DNA of 43,741 bases, taken from positions 1-43,741 of the forward strand of contig NZ_VUNM01000021.1 of assembly GCF_009695655.1 (NCBI RefSeq), given 5' to 3'. Positions 16,990-25,159 of this stretch are shown piece by piece. Position 1 is the first letter of the stretch, and each line of letters starts with the position of its first letter. The stretch is from Sharpea porci. GTDB taxonomy: Bacteria > Bacillota_I > Bacilli_A > Erysipelotrichales > Coprobacillaceae. The notes under the pieces were generated by a model that had not been told where the DNA came from, searched no databases, and saw only the letters and a list, made by a program, of their open reading frames with translations. Position numbers and translations under genes: made by a program.

Positions 16990-17299
16990 GCAGTTCATGC
17001 CCTTTGCAGCACTAAAGGGCTATAAAGAAGCGCTCAAAGAGAAAGAAAAACAGGTTGTCTTTCAGGCAAGCATATTAGAGGATACGCTTGAGGAACTTGA
17101 TTATACACTTGCCTCGCTTCATCCAGGAGATATGGTGAGCTGTATTTATTATGATGAAGAAGAATATGTGAAGCTGACAGGCATGCTTGCACATGTTAAT
17201 TATGACTTTCATACTATTACTATTGTTGATAAAACAATTCCTGCTAAATATATTAAACATCTGGAGGTTATTGCTCATGGCACAAGAAGAAATCTTTAA
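16952..17299 (+). CDS. YolD-like protein
   Basis: A short soluble protein (115 residues from ATG 16952; ATG 16967 is also possible). RAKQFMPFAALKGYKEAL near the N terminus is the hallmark of the YolD-like family, and the C-terminal half (DMVSCIYYDEEEYVKLTG) has the beta-rich form seen in the family. YolD-like proteins are regularly encoded next to Y-family polymerases and are thought to act as accessory or UmuD-like partners, though the mechanism is not settled. It overlaps the polymerase gene by about 38 bases and the yjbR start by 23 bases, giving tight translational coupling. Confidence 0.9.
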   Translation: MKHGKMDNYQRAKQFMPFAALKGYKEALKEKEKQVVFQASILEDTLEELDYTLASLHPGDMVSCIYYDEEEYVKLTGMLAHVNYDFHTITIVDKTIPAKYIKHLEVIAHGTRRNL

Positions 17300-17885
17300 T
17301 CGCAAGAAACCCAATATTCACAAGCTTAAAGCATATGGATTTAAGCAAGAAGGTGAGAGCTATCTGTATAAGCAATACTTTTTTCATGATGAATTCTATT
17401 GTGTTGTTGAGGTAAGTGATCATGTTGAATGTCATGTCTATGATGCTTTGCTAAACGAAGAGTATTACTTGCTTCACTCATCATTAACGCAAGGTACATA
17501 TGTTTCACAGGTTAAAGAAAGCTATCAGGCTCTCTTAGAAGATATTGTCACACATTGTTTTGATGATCAGCTCTTTGTCTATGACCAGACAATGCGTATT
17601 GCGAAATGGATTGAAGACAACTATCATCTCACCCCAGAATTTCCCTGGAAGAATAACCATTATGCCATCTATCGCCATCAGGATAATAGGAAATGGATTA
17701 CAATTATCATGGATATAGAAAAATCAAAGATTGCAGAAGGAACAGGCATGTGTGAAGTCATGAATGTCAAAGTCTTACCAGCTGATGTTAAAAACTTAAT
17801 CTTAGAAGAAGGCATCTATGAATGTTATAAATTCCGGCATAAAACTACATTTCTGCTACTTGGCACATACATAGATTTGATATAA
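17277..17885 (+). pseudogene. MmcQ/YjbR-family gene, 5' part, interrupted by IS605
   Basis: ATG 17277 follows GGAGG (17263-17267). The first 184 codons encode a MmcQ/YjbR protein: LKAYGFKQEG, a mid-protein DNRKWITIIMDIEKSK and LEEGIYECY. After the Tyr codon at 17826-17828 the reading frame enters the inserted element and stops at 17885, so the product would lack the conserved final motif. The missing end (HMNKKNWVSIILDDT) is found at 20400-20513. YjbR proteins have a CyaY-like fold and are proposed DNA-binding proteins. This is the third gene of the polymerase/YolD operon. Confidence 0.92.
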
Positions 17886-17894
17886 TCTATGTAT
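17860..17894 (+). promoter_or_regulatory. IS left-end hairpin and transposon promoter
   Basis: The perfect 11-bp inverted repeat 17867-17877 / 17884-17894 has a 6-base loop. TATAAT (17881-17886) falls in the loop and 3' arm, and TTGGCA (17860-17865) is a possible -35 with 15-base spacing. The hairpin is the expected single-strand recognition structure for a Y1 transposase, so transposase binding could also silence the promoter (inference). Confidence 0.55.
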
Positions 17895-18005
17895 AAATTA
17901 ATAAAAGTTTCAGCTTATGAGGATATAAACATGTGTGAATCATATAAGGCAATACTTTTTACAATAACAGCACATCAAGACGAAAGCATGGAGGGATTAT
18001 AAATA

Positions 18006-18185
18006 ATGGCACGTTCTAAAAGCAATAACGTACAAATCAATATTTCTATTCCTTCTGAATGGAAGACCCAGCTTGAGAATCTTGCACGTATCTGTTTTGT
18101 CGAGGAAGGTGAAACCATTACATTTCTTGACCTGATGCGCAGAGGGATTCAGGAAAAAATATCAGTTAGGAGAAAAAGACAATGA
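18006..18185 (+). CDS. Small accessory protein of the IS element, possible ribbon-helix-helix
   Basis: A 59-residue basic protein starting MARSKSNNVQINISIPSEWKT. A short beta-strand-like segment (VQINISIP) precedes two helices (EWKTQLENLARICF and TFLDLMRRGIQEKI), the order seen in ribbon-helix-helix regulators. GGAGG lies about 12 bases upstream. Its TGA overlaps the tnpA start as ATGA, so the two are translationally coupled. The order suggests an autoregulator of transposition or a transposase partner. Function is inferred from fold-like pattern and position only. Confidence 0.7.
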   Translation: MARSKSNNVQINISIPSEWKTQLENLARICFVEEGETITFLDLMRRGIQEKISVRRKRQ

Positions 18186-18594
18186 GCGAGGAACAATATC
18201 ATAGTGTTTCGCATTGTAAATATCTGACGCAGTATCATATCATCTGGTGCCCTGAGTTCAGATTCTCTGTCTTGCAGAAAGGCGCTGACGATAAGCTAAA
18301 ATACATCCTTGCTGACATCTGTAATCAATATGGATATGAAATCAAGGCATTGGAAGTGATGCCAGACCATATACATATATTCGTGGATTGCCCGCAGACA
18401 GTTGCTCCCTGTGATATAGCAAGGACGCTTAAAAGCATCAGCGCTATTGAAATGCTTAAGGTTTCCCACAGTTGAAGCAGTTTTACTCCCGTTGTGGGGT
18501 ATTATGGTCAGGGAGATATTTTGTATCAACGGCAGGACATACAAGCGAAGCTACAGTTAAGAAATATATCGAGGAACAGAAAAATCATGACTGA
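18182..18594 (+). pseudogene. tnpA: tnpA, Y1 (HUH) transposase broken by a -1 frameshift
   Basis: Frame one encodes the first part of a REP/IS200 Y1 transposase: HYHIIWCPEFR-like start and the metal-binding HUH motif PDHIHIFVD (His63, His65). It stops at 18473-18475. The rest of the protein (KQFYSRCGVLWSGRYFVSTAGHTS and the KKYIEEQ segment with the catalytic Tyr) is intact in another frame and ends at 18592-18594. Adding one T in the GTTTCCC tract at 18461-18467 would give KVFPQLKQFY and a normal protein of about 137 residues. As written, the HUH motif and the catalytic Tyr are uncoupled, so the transposase is inactive unless ribosomes shift frame. Confidence 0.92.
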
Positions 18595-20197
18595 TGGAGA
18601 ATACAAGAAAATCTTGAAGCAGTTTCATAAACTTTCTGACAGGCATATCCTGGCTGTCGAAACCGATATGCCGTATTCTGATGTGTTAAAGATTGTCGCT
18701 CTTTCTGATAAGATACGCAAGGCTGGAAATGAACTTGTTGGTCTGATGAGAAAGAAATATGACCAGCTTTTACGTACCAAGAGATACCGCAAACTGCTTA
18801 AATTATATGGGGATACTGAAGATAAGAACAAACGTAAGGCTTTGGCAAAGCAGCTCAATGAAATGCAGATATCCTACAATGTCACATGGGATTATTGTAG
18901 AAAATCTATGATACCCATAGGTAAGAAATATGGCATAGATGCTATATTTGCTCTTACTAAGGCCGAAGATATTTGGCACGGGATGGAAAAATGTCTTTAC
19001 GATAACGGCAAAACAATACATTTTTCAAAATATGGAGATTTGCCATGCATCAGGGCAAAACAGATAAACCGCGGAATTCCTATGTCTGTCAAGGATGGCA
19101 GGATACAGTTCAGACTTGGTAAAACTATGTTTGGAATACAGGCAAATGACAGATTTCAACAAGATGAAGTAGATGCCGTTTTATCTTATCTTGCCGAACC
19201 AGAGAACATAGATAATAAAGCTGTTAATACACTTATCGAAGATGCCTGCTGCATAGATACATATAGACCATGCTATGCCACTCTTGTGCCCAAACTGATA
19301 AGAGGCAAATACAGGCTGTATCTTCATCTGACCATCGAAGGGAAAGCGATGCCCAAATATGACAAGTACAGCAATCCCCGTCACATATACGGCAAGGGCA
19401 CGATAGGCGCTGATATCGGAACGCAGACGGTTGCATATACATCAGATACCGAGGTTGGCTTAAAAAATATTTCGGAGCGTGGCAACAGCATCCAGACATC
19501 CGAAAGAAAGGAACGACTCCTTTACCGCGCCATGGACAGGTCAAGGCGGGCTACAAATCCTCAGAACTATAATGATGATGGCACGATGAAGAAAGGCCGC
19601 AAAATATGGAAATACTCTCATCATTATAAGCGGCTAAAAGCTAAGCACTCTGAATTATGCCGTATCAACGCGGTCAACAGGCAGCTTGCAATAAATGAGG
19701 ATGCCAACCACTTACGAAGTCTTGGAGATACGTTCGTGACTGAACCTAAAAATGCGAGCAGGCTCATGAGACGCACAAAAGAAACTACTGTTAACAGTAA
19801 AGGCAAGTTCAATAGGAAAAAGCGTTTTGGCAAGTCCATAAAGAACAGATGCCCTTCTGGATTCCAGACTGCGGTAGAAAGGAAATTCAAGGCCACGGGT
19901 GGCACGTACATAGAGGTTCCTAATAATTACAGGGCAAGCCAGTATGACCATACGGCCGATGATTACATCAAAAAGAAACTGTCTGACAGGCTGTATAAAC
20001 TTTTTGATGGTACTGAAGTACAAAGAGACTGGTATTCATCATTTCTGCTTTACTGCTACGATTTCAAAAGTGAGGATATAGACAAAGACAAATGCAATGC
20101 AGAATTTGAAAGATGCTACAGCAAAGAAAAAGCCCTGATCACATGGATTAAGGCTAATAAAATCAAGATATTAAATAGTGGAATAAAGATTGCTTAA
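18587..20197 (+). CDS. tnpB: TnpB, RNA-guided nuclease of the IS605 element
   Basis: A 536-residue protein, longer than the roughly 400 residues usual for TnpB. The start is ATG 18587, which overlaps the end of tnpA and follows GAGGAACA; an upstream ATG at 18494 reads through tnpA sequence. RuvC residues are placed at Asp276 (IGADIGTQTVA), Glu386 (TFVTEPKN) and Asp481 (VQRDWYSS). The usual four-Cys zinc ribbon between RuvC-II and III is not visible; the region reads NYRASQYDHTADDY. The protein should use a guide RNA from the 3' end of its own transcript to cut DNA next to a TAM. The frame is open and all three acidic residues are present, so activity is plausible. Confidence 0.93.
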   Translation: MTDGEYKKILKQFHKLSDRHILAVETDMPYSDVLKIVALSDKIRKAGNELVGLMRKKYDQLLRTKRYRKLLKLYGDTEDKNKRKALAKQLNEMQISYNVTWDYCRKSMIPIGKKYGIDAIFALTKAEDIWHGMEKCLYDNGKTIHFSKYGDLPCIRAKQINRGIPMSVKDGRIQFRLGKTMFGIQANDRFQQDEVDAVLSYLAEPENIDNKAVNTLIEDACCIDTYRPCYATLVPKLIRGKYRLYLHLTIEGKAMPKYDKYSNPRHIYGKGTIGADIGTQTVAYTSDTEVGLKNISERGNSIQTSERKERLLYRAMDRSRRATNPQNYNDDGTMKKGRKIWKYSHHYKRLKAKHSELCRINAVNRQLAINEDANHLRSLGDTFVTEPKNASRLMRRTKETTVNSKGKFNRKKRFGKSIKNRCPSGFQTAVERKFKATGGTYIEVPNNYRASQYDHTADDYIKKKLSDRLYKLFDGTEVQRDWYSSFLLYCYDFKSEDIDKDKCNAEFERCYSKEKALITWIKANKIKILNSGIKIA

Positions 20198-20399
20198 CAA
20201 TTTATCATCAGGGAGATTGACTGTACTTCCTTGCTGAAAAGCAGAAGTTTACCGCTAATGTGGTCGTTGGACTGCTTGGTAATGAAAGTCCTGATTCAGA
20301 CAGATTTACACTTGTAACTCCAAAGCCTGAAAATGGTGTACGATTACAAGCTACCCTTGGCAATCAGAACCCCACGGGCTTGCCCGTGGGAGCAGTCAG
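20198..20399 (+). ncRNA. Predicted omega-RNA scaffold / right end of the IS element
   Basis: A non-coding stretch directly after tnpB. It holds a hairpin ACTTC-C-TTGCT-GAAA-AGCA-GAAGT (20225-20248) and a terminal 9-bp hairpin CCCACGGGC-TT-GCCCGTGGG (20371-20390), then AGCAGTCAG at the element end. In TnpB systems the guide RNA scaffold ends at the right tip and the next 16-20 bases of flank are the guide. Here that guide would be the yjbR 3' sequence starting at 20400. Position-based; no covariance was tested. Confidence 0.7.
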
Positions 20400-20513
20400 C
20401 ATATGAATAAGAAGAACTGGGTTTCCATTATTCTTGATGATACGCTTGAAGATTCTCGAATAGAAGAGCTTCTCCAACAGTCCTACCTGCTTACAAAATC
20501 TTCAAAAAAGTAG
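20400..20513 (+). pseudogene. MmcQ/YjbR-family gene, 3' fragment downstream of the IS
   Basis: The last 37 codons of yjbR, beginning HMNKKNWVSIILDDTLED and ending TKSSKK before TAG at 20511-20513. HMNKKNW is the most conserved motif of the family. It has no start codon in a translatable context apart from ATG 20403, with no RBS. Joined to 17277-17828 it gives a 221-residue protein of normal size. Confidence 0.92.
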
Positions 20514-20565
20514 TTTTTTCTTTCTTTTATGATAGAATAGAAAGGCGTGATTTGAGGAGGTTTTT

Positions 20566-21921
20566 ATGAAAAGGGAAGGTTTTAGCTCAAGACTGGGCTT
20601 TATTCTTGTCAGTGCTGGATGTGCGATAGGTATTGGCAATGTCTGGAAATTTCCATTCTTGGCTGGACAGAATGGTGGTGGCTTATTTGTCATCATCTAT
20701 TTGTTGTTTTTATTGATTATTGGTGTACCTATTCTTACCATGGAGCTCGCAGTAGGAAGAGCAAGTGGAAAAAGTATTTATCAGGCTTATCGCAAGCTTG
20801 AAAAGCCAGGTACAAAATGGCATCTTCATGGGCGTATTGCGAATATTGGCTGTATTGTCTTGATGATGTACTATACAACCGTATCAGGCTGGATGCTTGA
20901 TTATGCCTTTAAGTTTGCATCAGGACAATTTAGGCATATCACTACACAACAAGTTGATACGATTTTCGATAAGATGCTTGCTTCACCTTTGGAAATGGTT
21001 TTAGCCATGGGTATTACGATCATTGCAGGATTTGTGATTTGTTCATTTGGCTTGCAGAATGGTGTTGAAAAGATGACCAAAGTCATGATGGGGTTACTGT
21101 TAAGTATTATCATCATTCTTGCATTGCATTCTTTTGCACTCAAAGGGGGTAATGCAGGCTTTAAGTTCTATCTTATGCCTAGTTTACAAAATGTTAAGAA
21201 AGCAGGAGGGCTAGGACATGTCATTATGGCAGCTATGAGTCAGGCATTCTTCACGCTTTCAGTAGGCATGGGCAGTATGGAAATATTCGGCAGTTATATG
21301 TCAAAAAAACAAACATTATTAAGCGAGTCTATTACCATTGCCTCATTGGATACTTTTGTCGCTATTATGAGTGGATTGATTATATTCCCTGCTTGTTTTG
21401 CTTTTGGTGTTGCACCAGATTCGGGACCATCATTGATCTTTGTGACATTGCCAAGAGTCTTTATTAATATGAAATTCGGACAGATCTGGGGAACGCTTTT
21501 CTTTGTCTTTATGACATTTGCATCTTTTACAACGGTTATGGCTGTTTTTGAAAATATTATTGCAAGCTTCATGGATAATTTTAATTGGACACGTAAAAAG
21601 GCAACGATTATTTCGGGTATCAGCATCTTTCTCTTATCCTTGCCATGTCTTCTTGGCTATAATGCCCTAAGCTTTGTTACAATTGGATCAAAGAATATTC
21701 TTGATATGGAAGATTTTCTTGTCAGCAATTTAATCTTACCAATCGGTTCAGTTATCTTCCTGCTTTTCTGTGTGAGTCGTTATGGCTGGGGTCAGGATAA
21801 TTATCTTAATGAAGTCAATACGGGCAAGGGCATAAAGCTAAAGAGATGGATGTTGCCTTATTTCCGTTATATCTTGCCTGTTTTGATTATTATTGTGTTC
21901 ATTCAAGGATTAATAGGATAA
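20566..21921 (+). CDS. Sodium-dependent transporter (NSS/SNF family)
   Basis: A 451-residue protein with 11-12 helices. The N-terminal FSSRLGFILVSAGCAIGIGNVWKFPFLAGQNGGG contains the unwound TM1 substrate and Na+ site of LeuT-like symporters, including the GNVWKFP motif. MYYTTVSGWMLDY in TM3 and SMEIFGSYMSKKQ in the middle are further family features. It probably imports an amino acid with Na+; bacterial relatives include LeuT and MhsT. TTTGAGGAGG precedes ATG 20566. The next transcription unit is a lysine-riboswitch ABC transporter, but this gene is separate and upstream of the switch. Confidence 0.94.
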   Translation: MKREGFSSRLGFILVSAGCAIGIGNVWKFPFLAGQNGGGLFVIIYLLFLLIIGVPILTMELAVGRASGKSIYQAYRKLEKPGTKWHLHGRIANIGCIVLMMYYTTVSGWMLDYAFKFASGQFRHITTQQVDTIFDKMLASPLEMVLAMGITIIAGFVICSFGLQNGVEKMTKVMMGLLLSIIIILALHSFALKGGNAGFKFYLMPSLQNVKKAGGLGHVIMAAMSQAFFTLSVGMGSMEIFGSYMSKKQTLLSESITIASLDTFVAIMSGLIIFPACFAFGVAPDSGPSLIFVTLPRVFINMKFGQIWGTLFFVFMTFASFTTVMAVFENIIASFMDNFNWTRKKATIISGISIFLLSLPCLLGYNALSFVTIGSKNILDMEDFLVSNLILPIGSVIFLLFCVSRYGWGQDNYLNEVNTGKGIKLKRWMLPYFRYILPVLIIIVFIQGLIG

Positions 21922-21934
21922 GAAGTCTTTTTTG

Positions 21935-21962
21935 TTGATTAATGAGTTGAAGTCAGTATAAT
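21935..21962 (+). promoter_or_regulatory. Promoter of the lysine riboswitch transcript
   Basis: TTGATT (21935-21940), 16 bases, TATAAT (21957-21962), ending 15 bases before the first riboswitch helix. Confidence 0.65.
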
Positions 21963-21977
21963 AGGGTTAAAAGATGA

Positions 21978-22131
21978 AGATAAAGGCTGCGGTGCATCAG
22001 AGTAGTATGTGGACAAGACATTGGTTGAAGCATATGAAAGGTAATCATCGCCGAAAGAATACCATGGTAATGATATTCTTGGGGATTAATGAAAGACATT
22101 AATCACTCCTTCGTAAGAAGAGGCGTTATCT
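21978..22131 (+). promoter_or_regulatory. Lysine riboswitch (L box) aptamer
   Basis: P1 is AGATAA (21978-21983) with TTATCT (22126-22131). Conserved core blocks appear in family order: GGCTGCGG-type 5' core, ATCAGAGTAGTAT, GAAAGG followed by the TCGCCGAAAG block, TTGGGGATTAAT paired with ATTAATCACTC, and a 3' GAGGCGTTATCT. The spacing matches the five-helix lysine aptamer. A terminator follows at 22145-22176, so lysine would stop transcription of the downstream ABC transporter genes. Confidence 0.93.
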
Positions 22132-22144
22132 GTAAAGCAATCAC

Positions 22145-22176
22145 AAAGGCTATGCATATAATGCATAGTCCTTTTT
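22145..22176 (+). terminator. Riboswitch-controlled attenuator terminator
   Basis: AAAGG-CTATGCAT, loop ATA, ATGCATAG-(T)-CCTTT followed by Ts. It lies between the lysine aptamer and the first structural gene. Confidence 0.9.
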
Positions 22177-22201
22177 ATTCTTCATCGGGAAGGATGAAAA
22201 T

Positions 22202-23014
22202 ATGAAAAAGTTAGTCATTATCATGCTGGCATTTGTTTTAACAGGATGCATGACGACAAAGAATACTGAAGACAATTTTGTCGTTGGTATGGAAGCTGCC
22301 TATCAGCCTTTTAACTGGCAAGCTATCAAGAGAGGATCAACAGGTGTATATCTTGATGGTGGTGCTGGTATTGCTGATGGGTATGACGTAGTCATCGCAC
22401 AAAGAATTGCCAAGAAGATTCACAAGAAGCTTGTCATTAAGAAAATAAGCTGGGAAGGCTTGCCTAGTGCCGTGGAGTCTGGTGAAATTGATGCAATTAT
22501 TGCCGGTATGACAGCTAGCCCTGAAAGAGAGAAGGGCATGGATTTCACCACACCTTATTATTCAAGTGACATGGTTATGGTTGTTAGAAAGAATAGTAAA
22601 CAATCTCAGTATTATGACATCGCCCAATTCAAGGGAAGCCGTGTTATGGGACAAAAGAATACCAACTATGATACGATTATCGATCAGATCAAAGGGGTTA
22701 AGCATCAGGTTCCTAAATCAACATATCCTGAACTTGTTATGGCGTTAAGAAGCAAGGATACGGATGGCATAACTGCTGAACTACCTGTTGCTACTGGTAT
22801 TGTTAAGGCCAACAAGGACTTGGCTATTGTAAGATTTAATAAGGGAACGGGTTTTAAGGTTGATACGAGTGTATCAATTGGCATGAAAAATAACAGCCGT
22901 AATACATTGCTGTTTAAGGATGTCCAGAAAGCCTTAGATTCCATTTCACAAGAAGAAAGACAAAAGATTATGGAAGGGGCTGTTAATAGAGCTCCACTCT
23001 ATAATGATCAATAG
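22202..23014 (+). CDS. Amino acid (probably lysine) ABC transporter, substrate-binding lipoprotein
   Basis: A 270-residue periplasmic-binding-type protein with a lipoprotein signal MKKLVIIMLAFVLTGC (Cys16). The mature domain has the SBP family 3 fold: VGMEAAYQPFNW at the start, GYDVVIAQRIAKKI, SGEIDAIIAGMTASPEREKGMDFTTPYY and a later lobe with VMGQKNTNYD. The lysine riboswitch upstream points to lysine as ligand; sequence alone would allow other polar amino acids. It is the first gene of a three-gene operon with permease and ATPase. AAGGATG before ATG 22202 serves as RBS. Confidence 0.93.
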   Translation: MKKLVIIMLAFVLTGCMTTKNTEDNFVVGMEAAYQPFNWQAIKRGSTGVYLDGGAGIADGYDVVIAQRIAKKIHKKLVIKKISWEGLPSAVESGEIDAIIAGMTASPEREKGMDFTTPYYSSDMVMVVRKNSKQSQYYDIAQFKGSRVMGQKNTNYDTIIDQIKGVKHQVPKSTYPELVMALRSKDTDGITAELPVATGIVKANKDLAIVRFNKGTGFKVDTSVSIGMKNNSRNTLLFKDVQKALDSISQEERQKIMEGAVNRAPLYNDQ

Positions 23015-23027
23015 GGGGATAAGTGTT

Positions 23028-23756
23028 ATGAGTATTGATTTTCATTTTGCTTGGCAGACATTAATTGATGGCTGGCCATTATTTGGATATGGTATTGCCA
23101 TGACTTTGACATTTGCGATTGTAGGTACAGTTGCAGGTTTAATCATTGGTTTATTGTTAGGCGCTATTCGTTCGCTTGAGATTGATCCATTGGATTCATC
23201 TTCAATCAAGGCACTCAAGAAGTTTGGCAGAGGGCTGACTTCTTTCTATGTCTGGATTTTTAGAGGAACACCAATGATGGTTCAGGCTGTCTTCCTTTAT
23301 TATTTATTGAAACCCATTTTCCATTGGGATGGTTTGACAGCAGGCTTGATTATTATTTCCATCAATACAGCAGCTTATATGGCTGAAATTGTGCGTTCAG
23401 GCATTCAGGCTATTGACCGTGGGCAATATGAAGGGGCTAAAGCCTTAGGTATGACGAATGGCCAGACACTTTTCAACATTATTTTACCACAGGCTATTAA
23501 AAACAGCTTCCCATCCATTGGCAATCAGCTTATTGTCAATATCAAGGATAGCTGTATGTTGAATGCAATTGCGGTTACTGAACTCTACTTCCAGGCAACA
23601 AGCATTGCTGGTTCAACAATGAAATATACTGAAATCTATATGTTAGTAGCAATTATGTATTTAGCACTTACTACCATTGCAACATTTGTCTTGAATACAA
23701 TTGAAAAGAAGCTCAACAAGACAAATAAAGCGACAACAATGGATGCATGTGCATAG
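23028..23756 (+). CDS. Amino acid (probably lysine) ABC transporter, permease
   Basis: A 242-residue inner-membrane permease of the HisMQ/GlnP type with about five helices. [23 protein letters not shown] starts the family domain, and the EAA loop that docks on the ATPase is [24 protein letters not shown]. The ATG at 23028 follows AGGGGGAT just after the preceding stop; the open frame extends upstream but without an RBS. As a single permease it presumably forms a homodimer. Confidence 0.93.
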   Translation: MSIDFHFAWQTLIDGWPLFGYGIAMTLTFAIVGTVAGLIIGLLLGAIRSLEIDPLDSSSIKALKKFGRGLTSFYVWIFRGTPMMVQAVFLYYLLKPIFHWDGLTAGLIIISINTAAYMAEIVRSGIQAIDRGQYEGAKALGMTNGQTLFNIILPQAIKNSFPSIGNQLIVNIKDSCMLNAIAVTELYFQATSIAGSTMKYTEIYMLVAIMYLALTTIATFVLNTIEKKLNKTNKATTMDACA

Positions 23757-23767
23757 AGGTAAAGACA

Positions 23768-24508
23768 ATGGAACACGTTATTGAAGTTAAGCATTTAAAG
23801 AAATCTTTTGGTGCACTTGATGTATTAAAAGATGTTGATTTTATTATTGATAAGGGTCAGGTTATTACGATTATTGGCTCTTCTGGATCAGGTAAGAGTA
23901 CGTTACTAAGATGCATGAACTTGCTGGAAATACCAGATGGAGGAGAGATTCTCTATCATGGCGAAGATATTCGTCAACATACTAATATCAATAGCTATCG
24001 TGCTAAGGTTGGCATGGTCTTCCAGAGCTTTAATTTATTTGAAAACAAAACCGTACTGGAAAACTGCATGCTTGCCCAAATGAAAGTTTTGAAAAGAAGT
24101 AAAGACGAAGCGAAAGACAAAGCTTTGAAATATTTAAAACAAGTTGGAATGGAACGCTTTATGAATGCTTCTGTGACAACATTATCAGGTGGTCAGAAAC
24201 AGAGAGTAGCCATCGCCCGTACACTTTGTATGAATCCAGATGTGATTCTCTTTGATGAACCAACCAGTGCCTTGGACCCAGAAATGGTGGGGGATGTCCT
24301 CGATGTCATGAAGAATTTAGCGAAAGAAGGACTGACTATGGCTGTTGTTACGCATGAAATGCAGTTTGCGAAAGAAGTAAGTGATATTGTGCTCTTTATG
24401 GATGCGGGAAGAGTCTGTGAAATGGGTACACCTGATCAGATTTTTAACCATCCTAGCCATGAACGTACAAAGCAATTCCTTTCTCGTTATAATAACGATC
24501 AAGCATAA
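23768..24508 (+). CDS. Amino acid (probably lysine) ABC transporter, ATP-binding protein
   Basis: A 246-residue polar amino acid ABC ATPase. Walker A is GSSGSGKST, the Q-loop lies in [13 protein letters not shown], the signature is LSGGQKQR, and Walker B is [13 protein letters not shown] followed by the switch His in VVTHEM. ATG 23768 follows GAGGT overlapping the permease stop; an upstream ATG at 23747 lies inside the permease gene. It is the last gene of the riboswitch operon, followed by a bidirectional terminator. Confidence 0.96.
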   Translation: MEHVIEVKHLKKSFGALDVLKDVDFIIDKGQVITIIGSSGSGKSTLLRCMNLLEIPDGGEILYHGEDIRQHTNINSYRAKVGMVFQSFNLFENKTVLENCMLAQMKVLKRSKDEAKDKALKYLKQVGMERFMNASVTTLSGGQKQRVAIARTLCMNPDVILFDEPTSALDPEMVGDVLDVMKNLAKEGLTMAVVTHEMQFAKEVSDIVLFMDAGRVCEMGTPDQIFNHPSHERTKQFLSRYNNDQA

Positions 24509-24540
24509 AAGCCTCAGGTCATATGACCTAAGGCTTTTTT
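24507..24540. terminator. Bidirectional terminator between the ABC operon and tag
   Basis: AAAGCCT-(C)-AGGTCAT / ATGACCT-(A)-AGGCTTT near-perfect stem, T-run on the + strand and A-run on the other side, between convergent genes. Confidence 0.9.
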
Positions 24541-25078
24541 ACTTGTGATAAAGAAAACATCCTTCTTCATGACTGTTAATAACACCTACAGCCTGTAAGA
24601 AACTATAGATCGTCACACTACCAGCATATTTTACGCCTCTTTTTTTCAAATCCTTACTCATGGCATCGCTGATGGCATTGGTTGTCTTTCCTACTTCGTA
24701 GATGACCTGATTGTTGGTAAAGGACCAGACATAGTTATTAAAGCTGCCATATGTCTTGATGATATCAAGAAGAATCTGAGAGTTTGTGATGGAAGCTTTA
24801 ATCTTATTGCGTGATCGAATGATATCTTTGTTTTGCATTAATTCATCAATCTTTTTTTCATCAAAACAAGCAACCTTATTTATATCAAAATCATCATAGG
24901 CTTTTCTAAAAGCATCACGCTTGCCTAAAATAATCCGCCATGATAAACCAGCCTGAAAGAGTTCTAAGACAAACATCTCATAAAGTCGATGTTCATCATG
25001 AAGGGGCCTACCCCACTCATGATCATGATAATTTTCATAAAGTTCATCGCCAACAGGCACCCAAGAACAACGCTGCAT
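24539..25078 (-). CDS. tag: DNA-3-methyladenine glycosylase I
   Basis: A 179-residue enzyme that removes 3-methyladenine from DNA. MQRCSWV at the start, YHDHEWGRP (17-25), ELFQAGLSWRIIL, and the closing HEEGCF (His170, Cys174) are the Tag hallmarks. Cys4, an N-terminal His, His170 and Cys174 are the expected zinc-snap ligands. The length equals the family norm. It is single-gene on the minus strand, convergent with the ABC operon. Confidence 0.95.
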   Translation of the reverse strand: MQRCSWVPVGDELYENYHDHEWGRPLHDEHRLYEMFVLELFQAGLSWRIILGKRDAFRKAYDDFDINKVACFDEKKIDELMQNKDIIRSRNKIKASITNSQILLDIIKTYGSFNNYVWSFTNNQVIYEVGKTTNAISDAMSKDLKKRGVKYAGSVTIYSFLQAVGVINSHEEGCFLYHK

Positions 25079-25159
25079 AGAATTCCCTCCAAATCCAAGA
25101 ATTAGTATAACTTATTTTGAAAAGGAGTGCTATAATAGGGGCACTGGAGGTAGAAAGAA

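Larger units (their letters stand above)
17829..20399 (+). mobile_element. IS200/IS605-family insertion (2,571 bp) inside yjbR
   Basis: The boundaries come from the disrupted host gene: joining 17828 to 20400 gives TAT-CAT-ATG in frame, restoring Tyr-His-Met-Asn-Lys of the YjbR C terminus, with no target duplication as expected for this family. The left flank ends in GTTAT. The left end carries an 11-bp perfect hairpin (17867-17877 / 17884-17894), and the right end a 9-bp hairpin (20371-20379 / 20382-20390). Contents in order: small accessory ORF, frameshifted tnpA, tnpB, omega-RNA region. The boundary could shift by one or two bases. Confidence 0.9.

Noticed and set aside
19233-19544. Minus-strand frames inside tnpB
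   Set aside because: Shadows of tnpB; translation is Cys/Trp-rich with no RBS.
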